A stretch of 64,000 nt of DNA from Campylorhamphus procurvoides. Its lineage: Eukaryota > Chordata > Aves > Passeriformes > Dendrocolaptidae. Under the pieces are notes generated by a model. The model had not been told where the DNA came from and searched no databases. It was given only the letters and a program-made list of their open reading frames with translations. Location: positions 465,642 through 529,641 of the forward strand of contig WBMV01007615.1 in the NCBI GenBank assembly GCA_013396655.1, in the 5' to 3' direction. The position numbers were made by a program, and so were the translations under genes. Shown here one piece after another: positions 49,926 to 63,600 of the stretch (position 1 is the stretch's first letter; each line of letters begins with the position of its first letter).

Positions 49926-50010
49926 GCAGGCGAACTGCTCTTCTGGCTCTTTCCACCCCTCTCCTTGCATTCCTCAGCCCGGGCTCAGGGTTTGGGCTCA
50001 CTTCCCAGCC

Positions 50011-52566
<2,556 letters not shown>

Positions 52567-53195
52567 GAAGCCAGGAGAGATCCTTCTTGGATGAAGGATG
52601 TTTCCAGCCTGATGGTGCCCGGTGTTGGGTGTTTACCAGGGCTGTTTTAGAGGTGAATGGGGGGAGGTGGGATGGGGGGAGGCTTCTTTTTATTTTGTTT
52701 TGTTCCTTTATATTTTTCACATCTTGCTCAGCAGCTGGCACATGCAGCTGCTTGGGGCAGCTGCCAGCTGGGCAGCATGGAACAGCCCATGTCATGGGAT
52801 GTGTGTAAGGATGATCCCCATGGGCTACAGCTGCTATCCCACTTGGTCTTCCCACCCCATGGGTTGTTACCCCTTCCTGTGCTGGTGGATTGTCACCGAC
52901 ACCTTCCTGCTCTTCCAGGCTGGTCCTGCCCCTGAGTTCGTGAGGTGGGAGTGAGGCAAAGCTGGATTTGGCCAGAGTGGAGAGCAGGCGTCTCCATTGA
53001 TCCTGGCCCTTCTTCCAGCCCCATCCCTGTCCCGCTGAAGGATGCCATTGTGCCTGTCCCTGTGGGAGCACCAGTGCCTTATCTCTGTGTGCCCATTGCC
53101 TAGACTGCACTTGAATTCTGGTGCCTTCTTTTATCATTTGTTTATGAAAAGATGTATTTTCCTGAACATCTTCTAATAAATCGGAGAAAGCCCTG
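52567..53195 (+). other. HAPLN3: HAPLN3 3'UTR
   Basis: About 630 nt from stop to the inferred cleavage site just after the AATAAA at 53,175. No other feature was seen in it. Confidence 0.8.
53175..53180 (+). terminator. HAPLN3: HAPLN3 polyadenylation signal AATAAA
   Basis: A canonical AATAAA follows an AT-rich run, with GATGTGGCTGTCC about 20 bp downstream as a GT-rich element. It is the first canonical signal after the stop codon. Confidence 0.85.
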
Positions 53196-53199
53196 GAGT

Positions 53200-53740
53200 G
53201 ATGTGGCTGTCCATCTCTCTCCTGAAACAAGAGAGTCTACCATTGAGAGAAAATTTGGGAATCCCTGGCTAGTTGTCTGGGACTGTCTCATCCTTGGCTG
53301 AGCATTGTCTTACTGCTGCTGACTCCACCCTGTGCCCACCCAAGCTCCTGCAAGGGCCTTGTGTTCTCTCATTACTGAATGTTAATTAACCCCCTGGGTA
53401 TCAGAACTGAAAGCTGGAAGGTGAAGCAGTTCCTGCTGGCCATGGGTTTTAGATGGATTTGAGGAATGGAGGTTAAACCCCTTCTGAACTGGGAGCTGAA
53501 CAGGGAGGGCAAAGTCATGCTCCAGGCTTCTTCACCTGGGGCTTGGGACACCCCTCCCACCTCCATTGTCCCCAGGGCTGCACTCTTGGGTGCTGGCTGG
53601 GCCTGAGCCATTCCTGTGTAGCCTGGAGCATCCTGTTTGGGCTCCCCTTCCTTCCTTGCTGCCTTGCCATGACAGACTCCCTCTCCTCCCAGCTCACAGA
53701 GACACCCCCCCTTCCCTAAAAAACAACACTAACAAAGTGC
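53200..53740. other. HAPLN3-ACAN tail-to-tail spacer
   Basis: About 550 bp between the two convergent polyadenylation sites. No exon or repeat was recognised. Confidence 0.6.
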
Positions 53741-53759
53741 CCATTCCGATTTCACTCTC

Positions 53760-53765
53760 TTTATT
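53760..53765 (-). terminator. ACAN: ACAN distal polyadenylation signal
   Basis: TTTATT on the plus strand is AATAAA on the minus strand, about 675 nt after the ACAN stop codon. Confidence 0.55.
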
Positions 53766-54133
53766 ATTTATCATTTTTTCAAAATAGGATATGTTCAAAA
53801 ATATAAATAGGTGCAGGGAACACTGGTGCCCCGCACGGTCCCCTGGAAAGAGCACGTTGTCCTGGGACGGGCACTGCACTGCAGAGGGGGAAGCAGAGAG
53901 GGGCCACAGCCCCCAGCACCTCGGTCCTGGGTCTCAGCATCCCCTCACCTACCTCCTCTCACAGTTCCTTCCACCGCAGCCCCCTGGCCCTCCCCACCCG
54001 CCCTGACGTGCTGCAGCAGTAAAAGGATTCTGGAAAAAAAAAATAAAACCCCAAAAGGTGCTGTTCACCCTGGAGATTAAATAACAGAAATAATTACATT
54101 GTTCGTGAATAAAATCAGGAAAAAATAATCATC

Positions 54134-54139
54134 TTTATT
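54134..54139 (-). terminator. ACAN: ACAN proximal polyadenylation signal (alternative)
   Basis: AATAAA on the minus strand about 300 nt after the stop. Several other near-consensus AT-rich hexamers lie close by, so alternative polyadenylation is possible. Confidence 0.4.
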
Positions 54140-54438
54140 ATTTAACTTAACCCCCTGCCCCCTGCAAACCCACCCCCCTCCCCGTTCCCAAAGGCACGAA
54201 GATAATTGGAACCGGACGGTTAGTAAAAATGCTGAGATCTAATTTGTTTTGCTTTGGTGCTTGGAAAAACATTAATTTTTTTTTTATATATATACACAAA
54301 GGTGGGTTTGTCTTTAATATAATTTCTTTCCTTATATGACAAAAAAGCAACAAGAAGAAGAAGAAATCGACTCTGTTAATATAACTGTTCCGTTAAAAAT
54401 CTCTTTTCTCGCGTTCCCCCTCGGTCTGTGGCCCCGTT

Positions 54439-54527
54439 CTAATGGGTGGGTCTGTGGACGGCGCTGCCGCTGGGTCTCGACCGGCTCCTGGGGCTCCTCT
54501 TGTATAGCCTGCGCTGGTAGCTGGAGG
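54439..54527 (-). CDS. ACAN: ACAN last coding exon: basic C-terminal tail
   Basis: After the acceptor cttccacag the exon encodes [18 protein letters not shown], then a short end VHRPTH and TAG. Human aggrecan ends in a comparable Arg/Ser-rich tail (TTYKRRLQKRS...). The first codon is shared with the CCP exon and gives Pro. Confidence 0.93.
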
Positions 54528-57500
54528 CTGTGGAAGAGAAGAAAAGGCACCTTGTTGGCAGGAGCCAGGACAGAGCCGCTGCTTGTCCCAGGCTGGCCGC
54601 CCGGCCGCTGGCTCCCTGGAAAAACACGGGCGGCCGCAGGAGCGCTGCCCGACGGGCTGGCTGTGAGTGCCCCGGCGCCAGCCCGCCCGCACACGGACAA
54701 TCAGCCCTTCTCTCGCCCTGCAGCTGGGGTTTGCTTCCCCCGCCGGAGAAGGTGCCCGGTGCTGGGCGGGAGCCTGGGCAGCAGCATCATCTCCGCGGAT
54801 GTTTGTGCCATCCCTTTCCTGTGCCCGGCCCGGAGGGCAGCTCTGCTGGTGGACTGGGGACCGTGTCCCTGTCTTGTCCTTGCCCTGCCAGTTTCTCCTC
54901 AATCCATAATCCCAGTGTCCATTAGCAGTGGGGTGTGCTCAGGGCACAGGAGGGGAAACAGCCCCATCTGGCTGGCAGGGAGGGACAAGGTTTCTGCCCG
55001 ATCTTTGCTGACGGTCTCCCTGGAAGCTAGCAACCGCTCTGGTGTGATAATTGCAGGAGGGTTTTGATGGAAGCAGGAAAAGCTGGCTGGGATCAGAAAA
55101 GGTCTCTTGATTGCTGGCAGTCCATGCAGGGAGCAGCCTGCAGCTCTCCAGATCCACAGCAGAGCCAAGGGAATCAGCATCTTGGACTGCACCAGGCAGC
55201 CGCCCTTGGACACCTCCTCCATCTCTCCTCTTTTCATCTCCTCCCTGGGGCAGAGGTTTGTTCCCTAAGGCCGTATCAACTTTCCCTGGCTGTGGGACCA
55301 TTGCTTAATCAGCCTTATCTGGAATTGCCCAGCTGGACCTGAATCTGGAAAGGAGGCCACTGGATGGATGGGATTTATCTGAGACCAATAAAATTATTGG
55401 GAAGCTCCAGGCAAACAGGGATGGAACAGGCAGGCCTGGGAGTGGGCTGGAACATCAGTGGGAAAAGTCTGGCTGTCATTAGCTGGAGGCCTGACAGGAG
55501 CCCAGCCCTGTCTCTTGGCTTATCTCTGCCTCAGGACTCCTGTCTGCTCCCAGGGCAGGGGGATAGTGGGGAAGGGCTTGGGGGGCCCACAGCTTCCCCC
55601 TTCTATTCTCCCTGTAGATGCAGGTGGTGTCAAAACTTGACCTCTGAGAAGCCATTTATTTTTCTGTCTTTAAGTAGGCTGGGCCATTGGTAGTCAACTT
55701 GTTGCCCTTTTCTGGCTCTGAAGCTGCCCCTACTCTGCCTTGGTGGAGGAGTCTTCAGGGCAGGAATTGCCCAGACTGTCCCTCCAGGCAGCTAATGTGG
55801 TCCACACTTGCCCAAAACATGTCAGCTTCCATGCCCCATCATGGGAAAGCTTTCAAGAAGTCAAGGGAATCATGGTATCACCTTCTGCCTGGCTTCGATC
55901 TACCCTGCACACTTAAGGCGATGACCCTCTTATTCCCAGCTCCTTTTCTCTGCTGCAGGGATGCATCAGCCCTAACGTGAAGGTAAAGGGACTGAAACGT
56001 ACGGTTTAGGCAGGATATCCGTGGCTCCTCCCACTGCCCGTTGGGCTGGCACCGGATCGTGGGCACGTGGCGCTGGATGTAGCCTTGGTTGCACTGGTAC
56101 CGCACCATGGAGTTTATTTCATAGCGTTCCTTCTTCCGACCGAAGGTCCTGGCATTCTCCACCGCAGGGGGGTCCCCACAGGCCACTGCAGGAGATGGGC
56201 AGAAACACAGAGAGTGAAAGGGGTCATGCCTGGCTGAATGGGCAGCTCACACCTGGGCAGATCCTGCCTGCCCATCTGGTGCAGGCTGGGCATGCACAGC
56301 CTTGTCATTCTTCCCTTGGATAAAACCTTAACTCCCTTCTAGATTGTCTCTGTCCACAAAATTTAATGCAGGGGGATACAAGAATTCTGTGATGGGCCTT
56401 GAAATTAAGCAGGGGTCTGCCTCTGTCCTCCATTCCTGCCTCCTGGAAAAGCAGTGAGAGCTGAGCATCACAACATATCTGTGTCTGTGGGAGGACCTGG
56501 AACTGGCACTGTGGGAGTGATGATGCAGACAGGGTATGACTCTACCTGCGAATGTTGAATCCCCATCCTTGATGTCTCACCTTACTTATTTTCAAGTCCT
56601 TGTGAAAATTTCTCCTAGAACCTTGGCCAGCTTCTGTTCCTATTTCTAATTCTTTCCACCTCTTTGACCACCCTTTGCAGTGACAAAACCCATGTTCACA
56701 TGCACTGGGGACTCAGCTCCAGTCCTGCAGCTGCTGCCTGAGTCCCCCATCCTTGCCAGCATGGATGCCAACAGGGTGCTGACCTGTTCCTTTCTTGCAG
56801 GTGAAAGGGAGGTGATAGTTGCAGGGAACATCATTCCATTCGCCTTTCTCATGCCAGATCATCACAACGCAGTCCTCCCCCGCCGAAAAGAAGTTGTCAG
56901 GTTGGTTGGGTCGCCAGTTCTCATATTGCTGCCAAGAGAGGAAAGCCCTTCATCTAAGGTTGAGCCCTTCCCTCTCCCACTCCCTCTTTCAATCCTGCTT
57001 CTGCCTTGCCCATGCCTCCCTCCAGCAGATACCATGGGATGCCCACACTGCTCCTACAGTGGTTATTTCCACCGTTACAGTGCCCAGGAGCTGACCAACT
57101 TTACTACTGGCTTGGAAGAACCATAAGCCCTACTGCCCCCACTCAATGCCCAACCCAATCACTCAGCATGCAACCCATGGGGCTCTTCCCCCCACCCAAA
57201 GCCAGTGCTTGTGCACACTATGGGCTGGAGGCTCACCAGGGAGTGCCCGTCGGACCAGCGGAAATCATTCTCCACAGCTCTGTCACTGAGGCCAATCCAC
57301 TGGTAGTCCTGTGCATGACCTGGAAGAGCAGGAGGGGAAAGAAGTGTGGGTCATGTTTGCCCTACACCTTGTTGAAAGCATTTCTTTGCCATCTCAAGTG
57401 TTTCTGTCCCTGGAGCCTCTGGATCATTCAGCTTCTTTCACTAGCTCCTGATGTCCTTATTTTCCTCATATTGTACTTGTCCATCTCCTCCCCACTCAAC

Positions 57501-60500
57501 ATACCATGTGCATGGATGCACCCATGCAAGGTTGAGGCTTTGTGGCTTTGACACTATTTTTGATAAATCTGCCCACAGACTCGGAGTCCAATGTCTAGAC
57601 TCCTGCCCAGTCTCAGGCTGCTCCAGCACTCACTGTTCACAAACTCTTGTTCCTCTGGGGTGATGATACTGCTGAGGTGGGCTTGATGTTGTCGGCATCT
57701 GGTCTCTGCATCCATCCAAGTCTCCCTCTCTTCAAAGTGCCTGTAGCAGTGGCCCTGGAACTTGGTCCAACCTTCCTCACAGTTTGCCAAATCTGAAACA
57801 CACAGAGAAGGAATGAAAATGAGTGAGTGCATGGGTCTGGAAGCCTTCCAACTCACCTCTTAGCAGCTCATGCTCTCATGGCATGGGATAACACATGGTC
57901 ACTTTCACTAAAAAACAAACCCTGACACTGTTGCCTGTAGGATGTCCTAGGGAAGATTGTCAGAAGATATGCAAGACACACATAGAGGGGAACCTGTGTT
58001 GAAGACCCCATGTCTGCAGTAAAATGACCAGTGCTACCAGAAAACTTGAATGATACTGACTTATTGCTGAGCAATTAAATCCCTGTGTCATGTTCCTGAA
58101 CTTTGTTTTTGAGGAGCTGACCAAGCAAGAATGCCTCTCTTCCCATTTCTGTGGGCCTGCAGTGTTTTCTTACTTTGGAAAGAAACTGCAAAACCCAAAT
58201 CTAGATATCCAGAACCAGTGCACATGTGTTGAAAATGCAAGAAGGGACTACCAGGTTCAGGTTGTCGTATCACTTGGTGTGATTCTGGAGCTCTGGAGGA
58301 GCTACCAAGAAGGGTGAAAAGAGATGGAGACAGGAACTTACCATGGTGTAGGGAGAGAATGAAATCTCAATGAAAAAGCTTGTAAGCTGCTAAAGAAGTA
58401 CAAACATTTCCCAGCTTTTCAGAACATCTTTCACCATCCGAGAAACACTGAAGAACCAAATGCACTTATTAAAAAAAAAACCAAAGCAAAACCACAGAGG
58501 GGAAGAGCAGAGGCAAGTGGCAAAACCACCAGTAAAGTCCTTCAGCAGTTCCCATGCAATGCAATACAACACAACACACCTATCTGCTACATGTGACTGA
58601 ATGAAACAAAGTAAAATGTATTTAATCTCAGCCTTTCAGATGCCTGATCTGCTATCCTTTCTTAGGCCCTTGCTGTTCTGGGAGTGATCTTCCATGTACT
58701 TTTATGCCCGTCTCCCTTTTCAGTAAGGTTTTCTGTACTTAGTTTCTTTCTTCTTTGTTAAACTTGGAGGGTCAAAGCACTTGTCACCTTCAATCACACT
58801 CGTTCCTCATAATCCACCTTTCTGGTGTTCTTCCAGCTGGAGATTGTAGATGCTTCATAGATGTTGGAATGGCTGGTAGTTAGTTGAGACATTTTCTGCT
58901 TTCTTCAATAGATGAAATGGGTTATCTGGAAGTAGCTGAAGCTCTAAGGATTCTTGGGTTTTGCAGGCAGATCATTTGCACAAAGTGAGTGAAGAACTCG
59001 CTCTGACTTTTGAGATTTAAGACTCTTCCAGCATCTTGAATGCCATCCCTTGTCATCATAGCCTGGGGATGGGATAGCACATGATACAGAACCCCAGCAG
59101 GACATTTCCTCTGAGAAAGGCCACTCTTTCTACATAATTGTCACTTTTAGGTAAATATGACAGCAATTTTCTTGGAAAAGAATGAAGAAAATCTTGTTTC
59201 CTTGTAGGGACACTGACGTGGTGACAAGAAGGACTCTCTGTGTGCACAGATGGCAAAGCCCACCTACAATGTCCTGCTGTGCTTGGAGACTGACAGAAAG
59301 GATGGTCTGCCTCATGGGAATGTGAAGATTTACATTCCCCACGGAATTAGGGCCACCCACTTCCTCTTGCATCTCCCAGGCTAGAGTGCCCAAGTATCAG
59401 AGCCCATAAATCAGAGAAAAGAGAAAATTAAATTTGGCTTGGACCAAACAAGATTGTAAGCAGCTGCAGTGTAGGAAGTCTCCTATTGGATTACAAGGAC
59501 CTTCAACAACAGGTGTCATGGATGGGTAAATCCAGGGCTGATTTGATTGCATTAGGAAAGTGATGTTAAGTCAGGACAATTCCTGCCCTGAAAGTCCAGT
59601 GATCCTGAGCCTTCTTCTTATGGTCTTCTCCATATGTTCTCCATAAGTTGGAAGCAGAAAGAGAAATGCAGAGAAAGGGAAGAAGAAAATCCAGTATGTA
59701 TTATCATTATTCATGCCAAGCTGAAGAAGACACTGCAACCTTATTTCTGTTTTGTTTGAGCAAGGCAGGAAAGCTTCCCCTTCGCTAAGCCAACTGAAGT
59801 TTAGACTTTCATCAGCTTTAAGAAAAAAACACAACTCTTTTTCTTTCCTTGTAGAAACAAAAATAAGTATTAGTGCAGGTCAGAGTACTTAATTTTCATG
59901 GAAAAATAGATCACTTCACGTTTTCTCAAAGATCATTCCCTGCTGATTTTGCCACAGGAACACATATTGAAGAGATGACAAAAATGTCATGCTATGTCAA
60001 ATCTGTGGAGATTCCTGGAGTGAATGAGACTTCTCTCAGCTGCATCTTCCCTGAGAGAAACACAATAATTTTTCATGGCTCAGTTGAAGCACCCTTCCAT
60101 GAAATTCTAGTCTAGCACAGAAAGTTTGCCTGGGGTGAAGATGTACTCAGAAGTTTCCCTACTGTTACAGATGAACAGGAAGACCCTTGACCCAAAGAGA
60201 CAGCAACTTCTGTCGTCAACATAGTTATGATCCATGTGGAGATTCACTAGAGAAATTTAAAACCCAGAAAGCTGAAGAAGACACCAGAAGCTCCTGCTTA
60301 GGAATCTTAGAGGACATGGCACTGCGATGAACAAACTTATCAAAATATATATATTCAAAAGCCTCAAAGAGTTTCCCTGGTGTGTTTTAAACTGGTGTTA
60401 GAGGTTACCTCACTGAGATGAGGGCAGGACTGACTGGAGCAGAAGGGATCAGCTTTTTTGGGGTGGCTAGGTTGGGAACAAGGTGCTGCAGCAGTTAGTA

Positions 60501-60642
60501 TGATTAACTGAAGCCAGGTAGGCCGTACCAATCTCACAGAGGTCCCCTCCGTAGCTGGGAAGGCATAAGCATTTGAAAGAGTCGATGCCATCAGCGCAGG
60601 TAGCTCCGTTCAGACAGGGGCTTGAGTGGCACTCATCGGTGT
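54439..60642 (-). CDS. ACAN: ACAN (aggrecan) G3 region, 3' part of gene, six exons
   Basis: Aggrecan is the large chondroitin-sulfate proteoglycan of cartilage; its C-terminal G3 region binds tenascins, fibulins and other matrix ligands. Exons in transcription order: 60642-60529 (EGF-like), 57792-57634, 57319-57237 and 56928-56784 (C-type lectin domain), 56185-56003 (CCP/sushi), 54527-54439 (tail and stop). All join in frame with GT/AG sites and give 256 complete codons plus stop. Sequence is close to human aggrecan throughout, for example [15 protein letters not shown] and [16 protein letters not shown]. Position next to HAPLN3 also fits. Upstream exons, including the chondroitin-sulfate exon and the G1 and G2 domains, are outside the window. 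Confidence 0.96.
54528..56002 (-). other. ACAN: ACAN last intron
   Basis: About 1.5 kb between the CCP exon donor (GTACGT) and the final acceptor. The part nearest the last exon is GC- and CpG-rich (about 54,420-54,760). No other exon was recognised. Confidence 0.75.
56003..56185 (-). CDS. ACAN: ACAN CCP/sushi exon
   Basis: This 183-nt exon, phase 1 at both ends, encodes a complete complement-control-protein module: [47 protein letters not shown], with four cysteines. Because its length is a multiple of three it can be skipped without a frameshift, in line with known alternative splicing of aggrecan G3. Confidence 0.95.
56186..56783 (-). other. ACAN: ACAN intron between lectin and CCP exons
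   Basis: A 598-bp intron, donor GTCAGC and acceptor tcctgcag. Nothing else was seen in it. Confidence 0.85.
56784..56928 (-). CDS. ACAN: ACAN C-type lectin exon 3
   Basis: This 145-nt exon encodes [20 protein letters not shown], then [19 protein letters not shown] and LPFTCKKGT. The QPD and WND motifs are the usual calcium- and ligand-site residues of the C-type lectin fold, and the last three conserved cysteines are present. Confidence 0.96.
56929..57236 (-). other. ACAN: ACAN intron between lectin exons 2 and 3
   Basis: A 308-bp intron, donor GTGAGC and acceptor cttggcag. No internal feature was seen. Confidence 0.9.
57237..57319 (-). CDS. ACAN: ACAN C-type lectin exon 2
   Basis: This 83-nt exon encodes [19 protein letters not shown], then [14 protein letters not shown] is the lectin-family core strand motif. 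Its acceptor (cttccag) is set by phase and by alignment with human aggrecan; the later cag 9 bp inside would break the frame joint. Confidence 0.95.
57320..57633 (-). other. ACAN: ACAN intron between lectin exons 1 and 2
   Basis: A 314-bp intron, donor GTGAGT. Nothing else was recognised. Confidence 0.9.
57634..57792 (-). CDS. ACAN: ACAN C-type lectin exon 1
   Basis: This 159-nt phase 1-1 exon encodes [19 protein letters not shown], then [19 protein letters not shown] and PEEQEFVN. It holds the first three cysteines of the long-form lectin domain. The acceptor gtttcag joins to the EGF exon with a split Asp codon. Confidence 0.96.
57793..60528 (-). other. ACAN: ACAN intron between EGF and lectin exons
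   Basis: About 2.7 kb of AT-rich intron. A plus-strand open frame of 80 codons at 59,873-60,115 has no family resemblance. I saw no further EGF-like exon. Confidence 0.75.
60529..60642 (-). CDS. ACAN: ACAN calcium-binding EGF-like exon
   Basis: This 114-nt phase 1-1 exon encodes [16 protein letters not shown], then [15 protein letters not shown] and GGDLCEI, an EGF module with six cysteines. D-x-D-E-C and C-x-D-x4-F-x-C are the calcium-binding and Asp-hydroxylation signatures. Its size allows in-frame skipping. The acceptor is ttgcag and the donor GTACGG. Confidence 0.95.
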
Positions 60643-63600
60643 CTGCAAGAAATCAAGGGCTTCCATTAGGGTTCTGGGCAGGCAACTCCACCAACAGGAG
60701 AACTTGCTTCCTTGCTTGTTTAGAAGGGAATATCAGCTGTTTTGGGGAAACTTGGGAGGGTTGTTTTATAACACAATGCTGCTGGAAGAATGAAGGCAAG
60801 AGACCCAACCCACCCTACAAGGAAGACATTGGATTTCTGGTGGTTGAACATCACTCTGAAGATACCAGAACAAGCAGAGCAAGATGTACCCAACACACAG
60901 CACTTGGTCTTGGACAGCTGTGGTAACTCTTCCTTGTCCTCTGTCTCTGTCTGATGCATCAAACATGAAAACTTGTGTCTGTGTCTCCATCAGCTAAGGG
61001 TCTCTCAGGAAGGATGTGAAATTCTTATAAGTGATGGAAACATCCCAAAACAGATCTCTATCTGTTAAGCAATGTTCCTGGTTGTCCGTGCTCACTAGTA
61101 GTTTCTTCCTAAATATAATTTAGATGAAGTTCTGTGGTAAGATATCTCTTCTCAGAGAAGATGAAGAAAGTGTAGAGATAAAAAGAAGTGGATTCAAAGG
61201 TGGTTCAGAGACTCTCAACTTTTTCTCTTTGAGGATCTTCGCTAGGGGTGCCTCTTCCTTAGTGAAGAATGGCACTGGAGTGCAGTGCCATTTTCTTCAG
61301 ACCTGTTTCAGTATGCATTCTTTTGCTTATGATGGGGCTGGAAGAAGCTAGTACATCGTTTCGAGCTGTGGACTCCATCTTGGTGGAGAAAGCTTTAGAG
61401 TTAGAAAAAGAGTCCTTCACAATGGAAAGATTTCAGATACATTCAACTCAGAAACAAGGAGTAAGACTAAGGAAGAAAGTGGGAGCACATCCACGCAGGT
61501 TAGGATAAATTATGACTGGTTAGATCCTCATGCGAGACAGCATTTCTTTCACACCCAGAAGAAATGTAAAGCTTTAACAGTGATGACTAACACTCCATGC
61601 TCTTCTTGTGGATGAGAAGGGTTAGTGAGGAAATATTCGCAGATGATAAACATGCTGGATGTGGAAATACCAGAGCAGAGGAGTGACTCCCTGAGGTCTA
61701 TGTTCATCTTCTGAGTTGGGTATATTTGGTCAGATATCATCTCCTTGCAGAACCATAGCCCAGTTGCTCAGTGTCCCCAGACACAAGAGAGCAGATGCGT
61801 GTTATGCCCCATGTGGCTGTCCAGTGACTCAGTGACCAAGGTCTGATATGTCAGCAGGAAGCTCACATGTTCTGTAACGTGCCTAAGTGATGGAGAAAAT
61901 CCTTTCTGACCTTGGATGGTAAATCTGTGTGTGCTTTGGAGCAAGAAGATTGCCATCTTTATTCTAGGCTGTATTACTGTGAGCAGTGAAATCATTCTTC
62001 ATATGACTGATGAACCTCTTGCTCCAGTTTTTCAGTTCTTCTCTGAGAGAAGGAATTTTTCATTCTGGATTGCCCTTCTAAATCTTATGAATGCTTTCTG
62101 GATTTCTTTGTTCACTGTAACTTGAAGAAAATTCTGTTTCCATGGTACTAATAAATACTTTGAGACTTTTCAGAATAAAACGGGAGTCACAAGTCTAGTA
62201 GTATAGAGGAGCTGAACTTGGCTGAGTATTGCTTATTAGTCACACTTGAAGTTCCTAGAAGACAGGGAGTATAAAGAAAAATGAGGTATCCTGAAGGGTG
62301 ATTGCAACTCTAGAGGCCCCTTGGGCTTCCCAACAGCAGTGACAGCAGAAGTTCCTGTTGATTCTGGTGGGCTCCAGCTGAACAAGTAAGTAAAGGCTTT
62401 CCTTCCTTTGTTAGGCTCCATGAAGTGAAAAGAACACTGCAGAAGTGGGAACAAAACACACATGGGAGCTAAAGCTGAATGGTTAGCGGGGGATAATGAG
62501 GCTTTAGCTGTCTTCAACCTTGTGGAATAAAACTCGGCATGTCCAAGATCTCTTCGGATAAGCAGGAGACCTGCTGTGAGTAGCCATCCCTGGTCTTGGA
62601 GGAGGGGGGAGCAGGCACACATGTGCAAAGTCATTGCTACAAATTTCCAGCTGGGAAATAACACTGGAACAGAGTTTCCTTTTACAGATGTTGCATATAA
62701 TATGGCTACACATATTATATGTGCTGTAAAAACAAATTCTCTGCATATAATATATATGCTACATATCTCTCCATCCATACACATATACAGTTTTAGATAT
62801 GACACACAGAGAAAGGGTGTGTACTTGTAGGTAGTGTCAGAAAAACAAACAACAAATACAAGTGAGACAGACAGGTTTTCTTCCCAGAGGTGTGCTGCAA
62901 ATGGCTGGAGAGAAGATGTTGAAACACATGATAATCATAAAGAGCAAACTGCCCCTTCAGCCTGTTGAGCTGTTGAGACAGTATCGCTGTCTCCTTCTAA
63001 ATGTAGAATTGCCTCACCAAACTGATATTGGAAAACTCAAACTCTGTTTGCTTGGAGAAAGTGTTGCTGATTCTGGTTCTCCCAAAGAATCTGGATCTTG
63101 GAGGCCCTTTAGAAAGGTGTAAATGATAAAATTGCAGTGATGTTGCCCCTGGAAATTCTGGCAAGTTGGTTTGTGGGTATTTCTAGGATATTCCATCAAA
63201 GCCAAAGGATTTATGGGAGAAGATACCTCCATTAAAAAAAAATTGCGTCTATCACACAACACTTGGCTATTTTCTTCATAACTTTTTATATACTATAAAT
63301 GTATCCTCTTCCACATTGTTTAGAGCTAGATGAGGTCAGGAAATCACTGTTCACCTCTTCAGCCAGCTGAAAAGCCCGCAACACACTGGGTGTGCCAGCT
63401 CTGCTCAGCATGGAGCGAGCTCCCACTTCCACAGCACTGGCTTCCAGGTACCTTGAAACTCAAGGATCTTACACAGACACGAGCTATTTATTTGCTTGGG
63501 TGAGCAGTCATCCAAAAAGTCAGCTCTGCTTTGTGATGCAGCTCAAGGGCTAATCAGCTGACAAGAAGACAAGACTACTGCTATTATTACCCTTGCTAAG

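Larger units (their letters stand above)
53745..54438 (-). other. ACAN: ACAN 3'UTR (inferred)
   Basis: An AT-rich 0.7-kb stretch follows the ACAN stop codon on the minus strand. It contains two AATAAA signals on that strand, at 54,134-54,139 and 53,760-53,765. Its low GC contrasts with the GC-rich coding and flanking sequence. The distal signal, with a following AT-rich and GT-rich context, sets the likely longer end. Confidence 0.6.

Noticed and set aside
62236..62805. 189-codon minus-strand open frame considered as an ACAN exon
   Set aside because: No EGF, Ser-Gly or other aggrecan-like pattern; hydrophobic random-looking translation.
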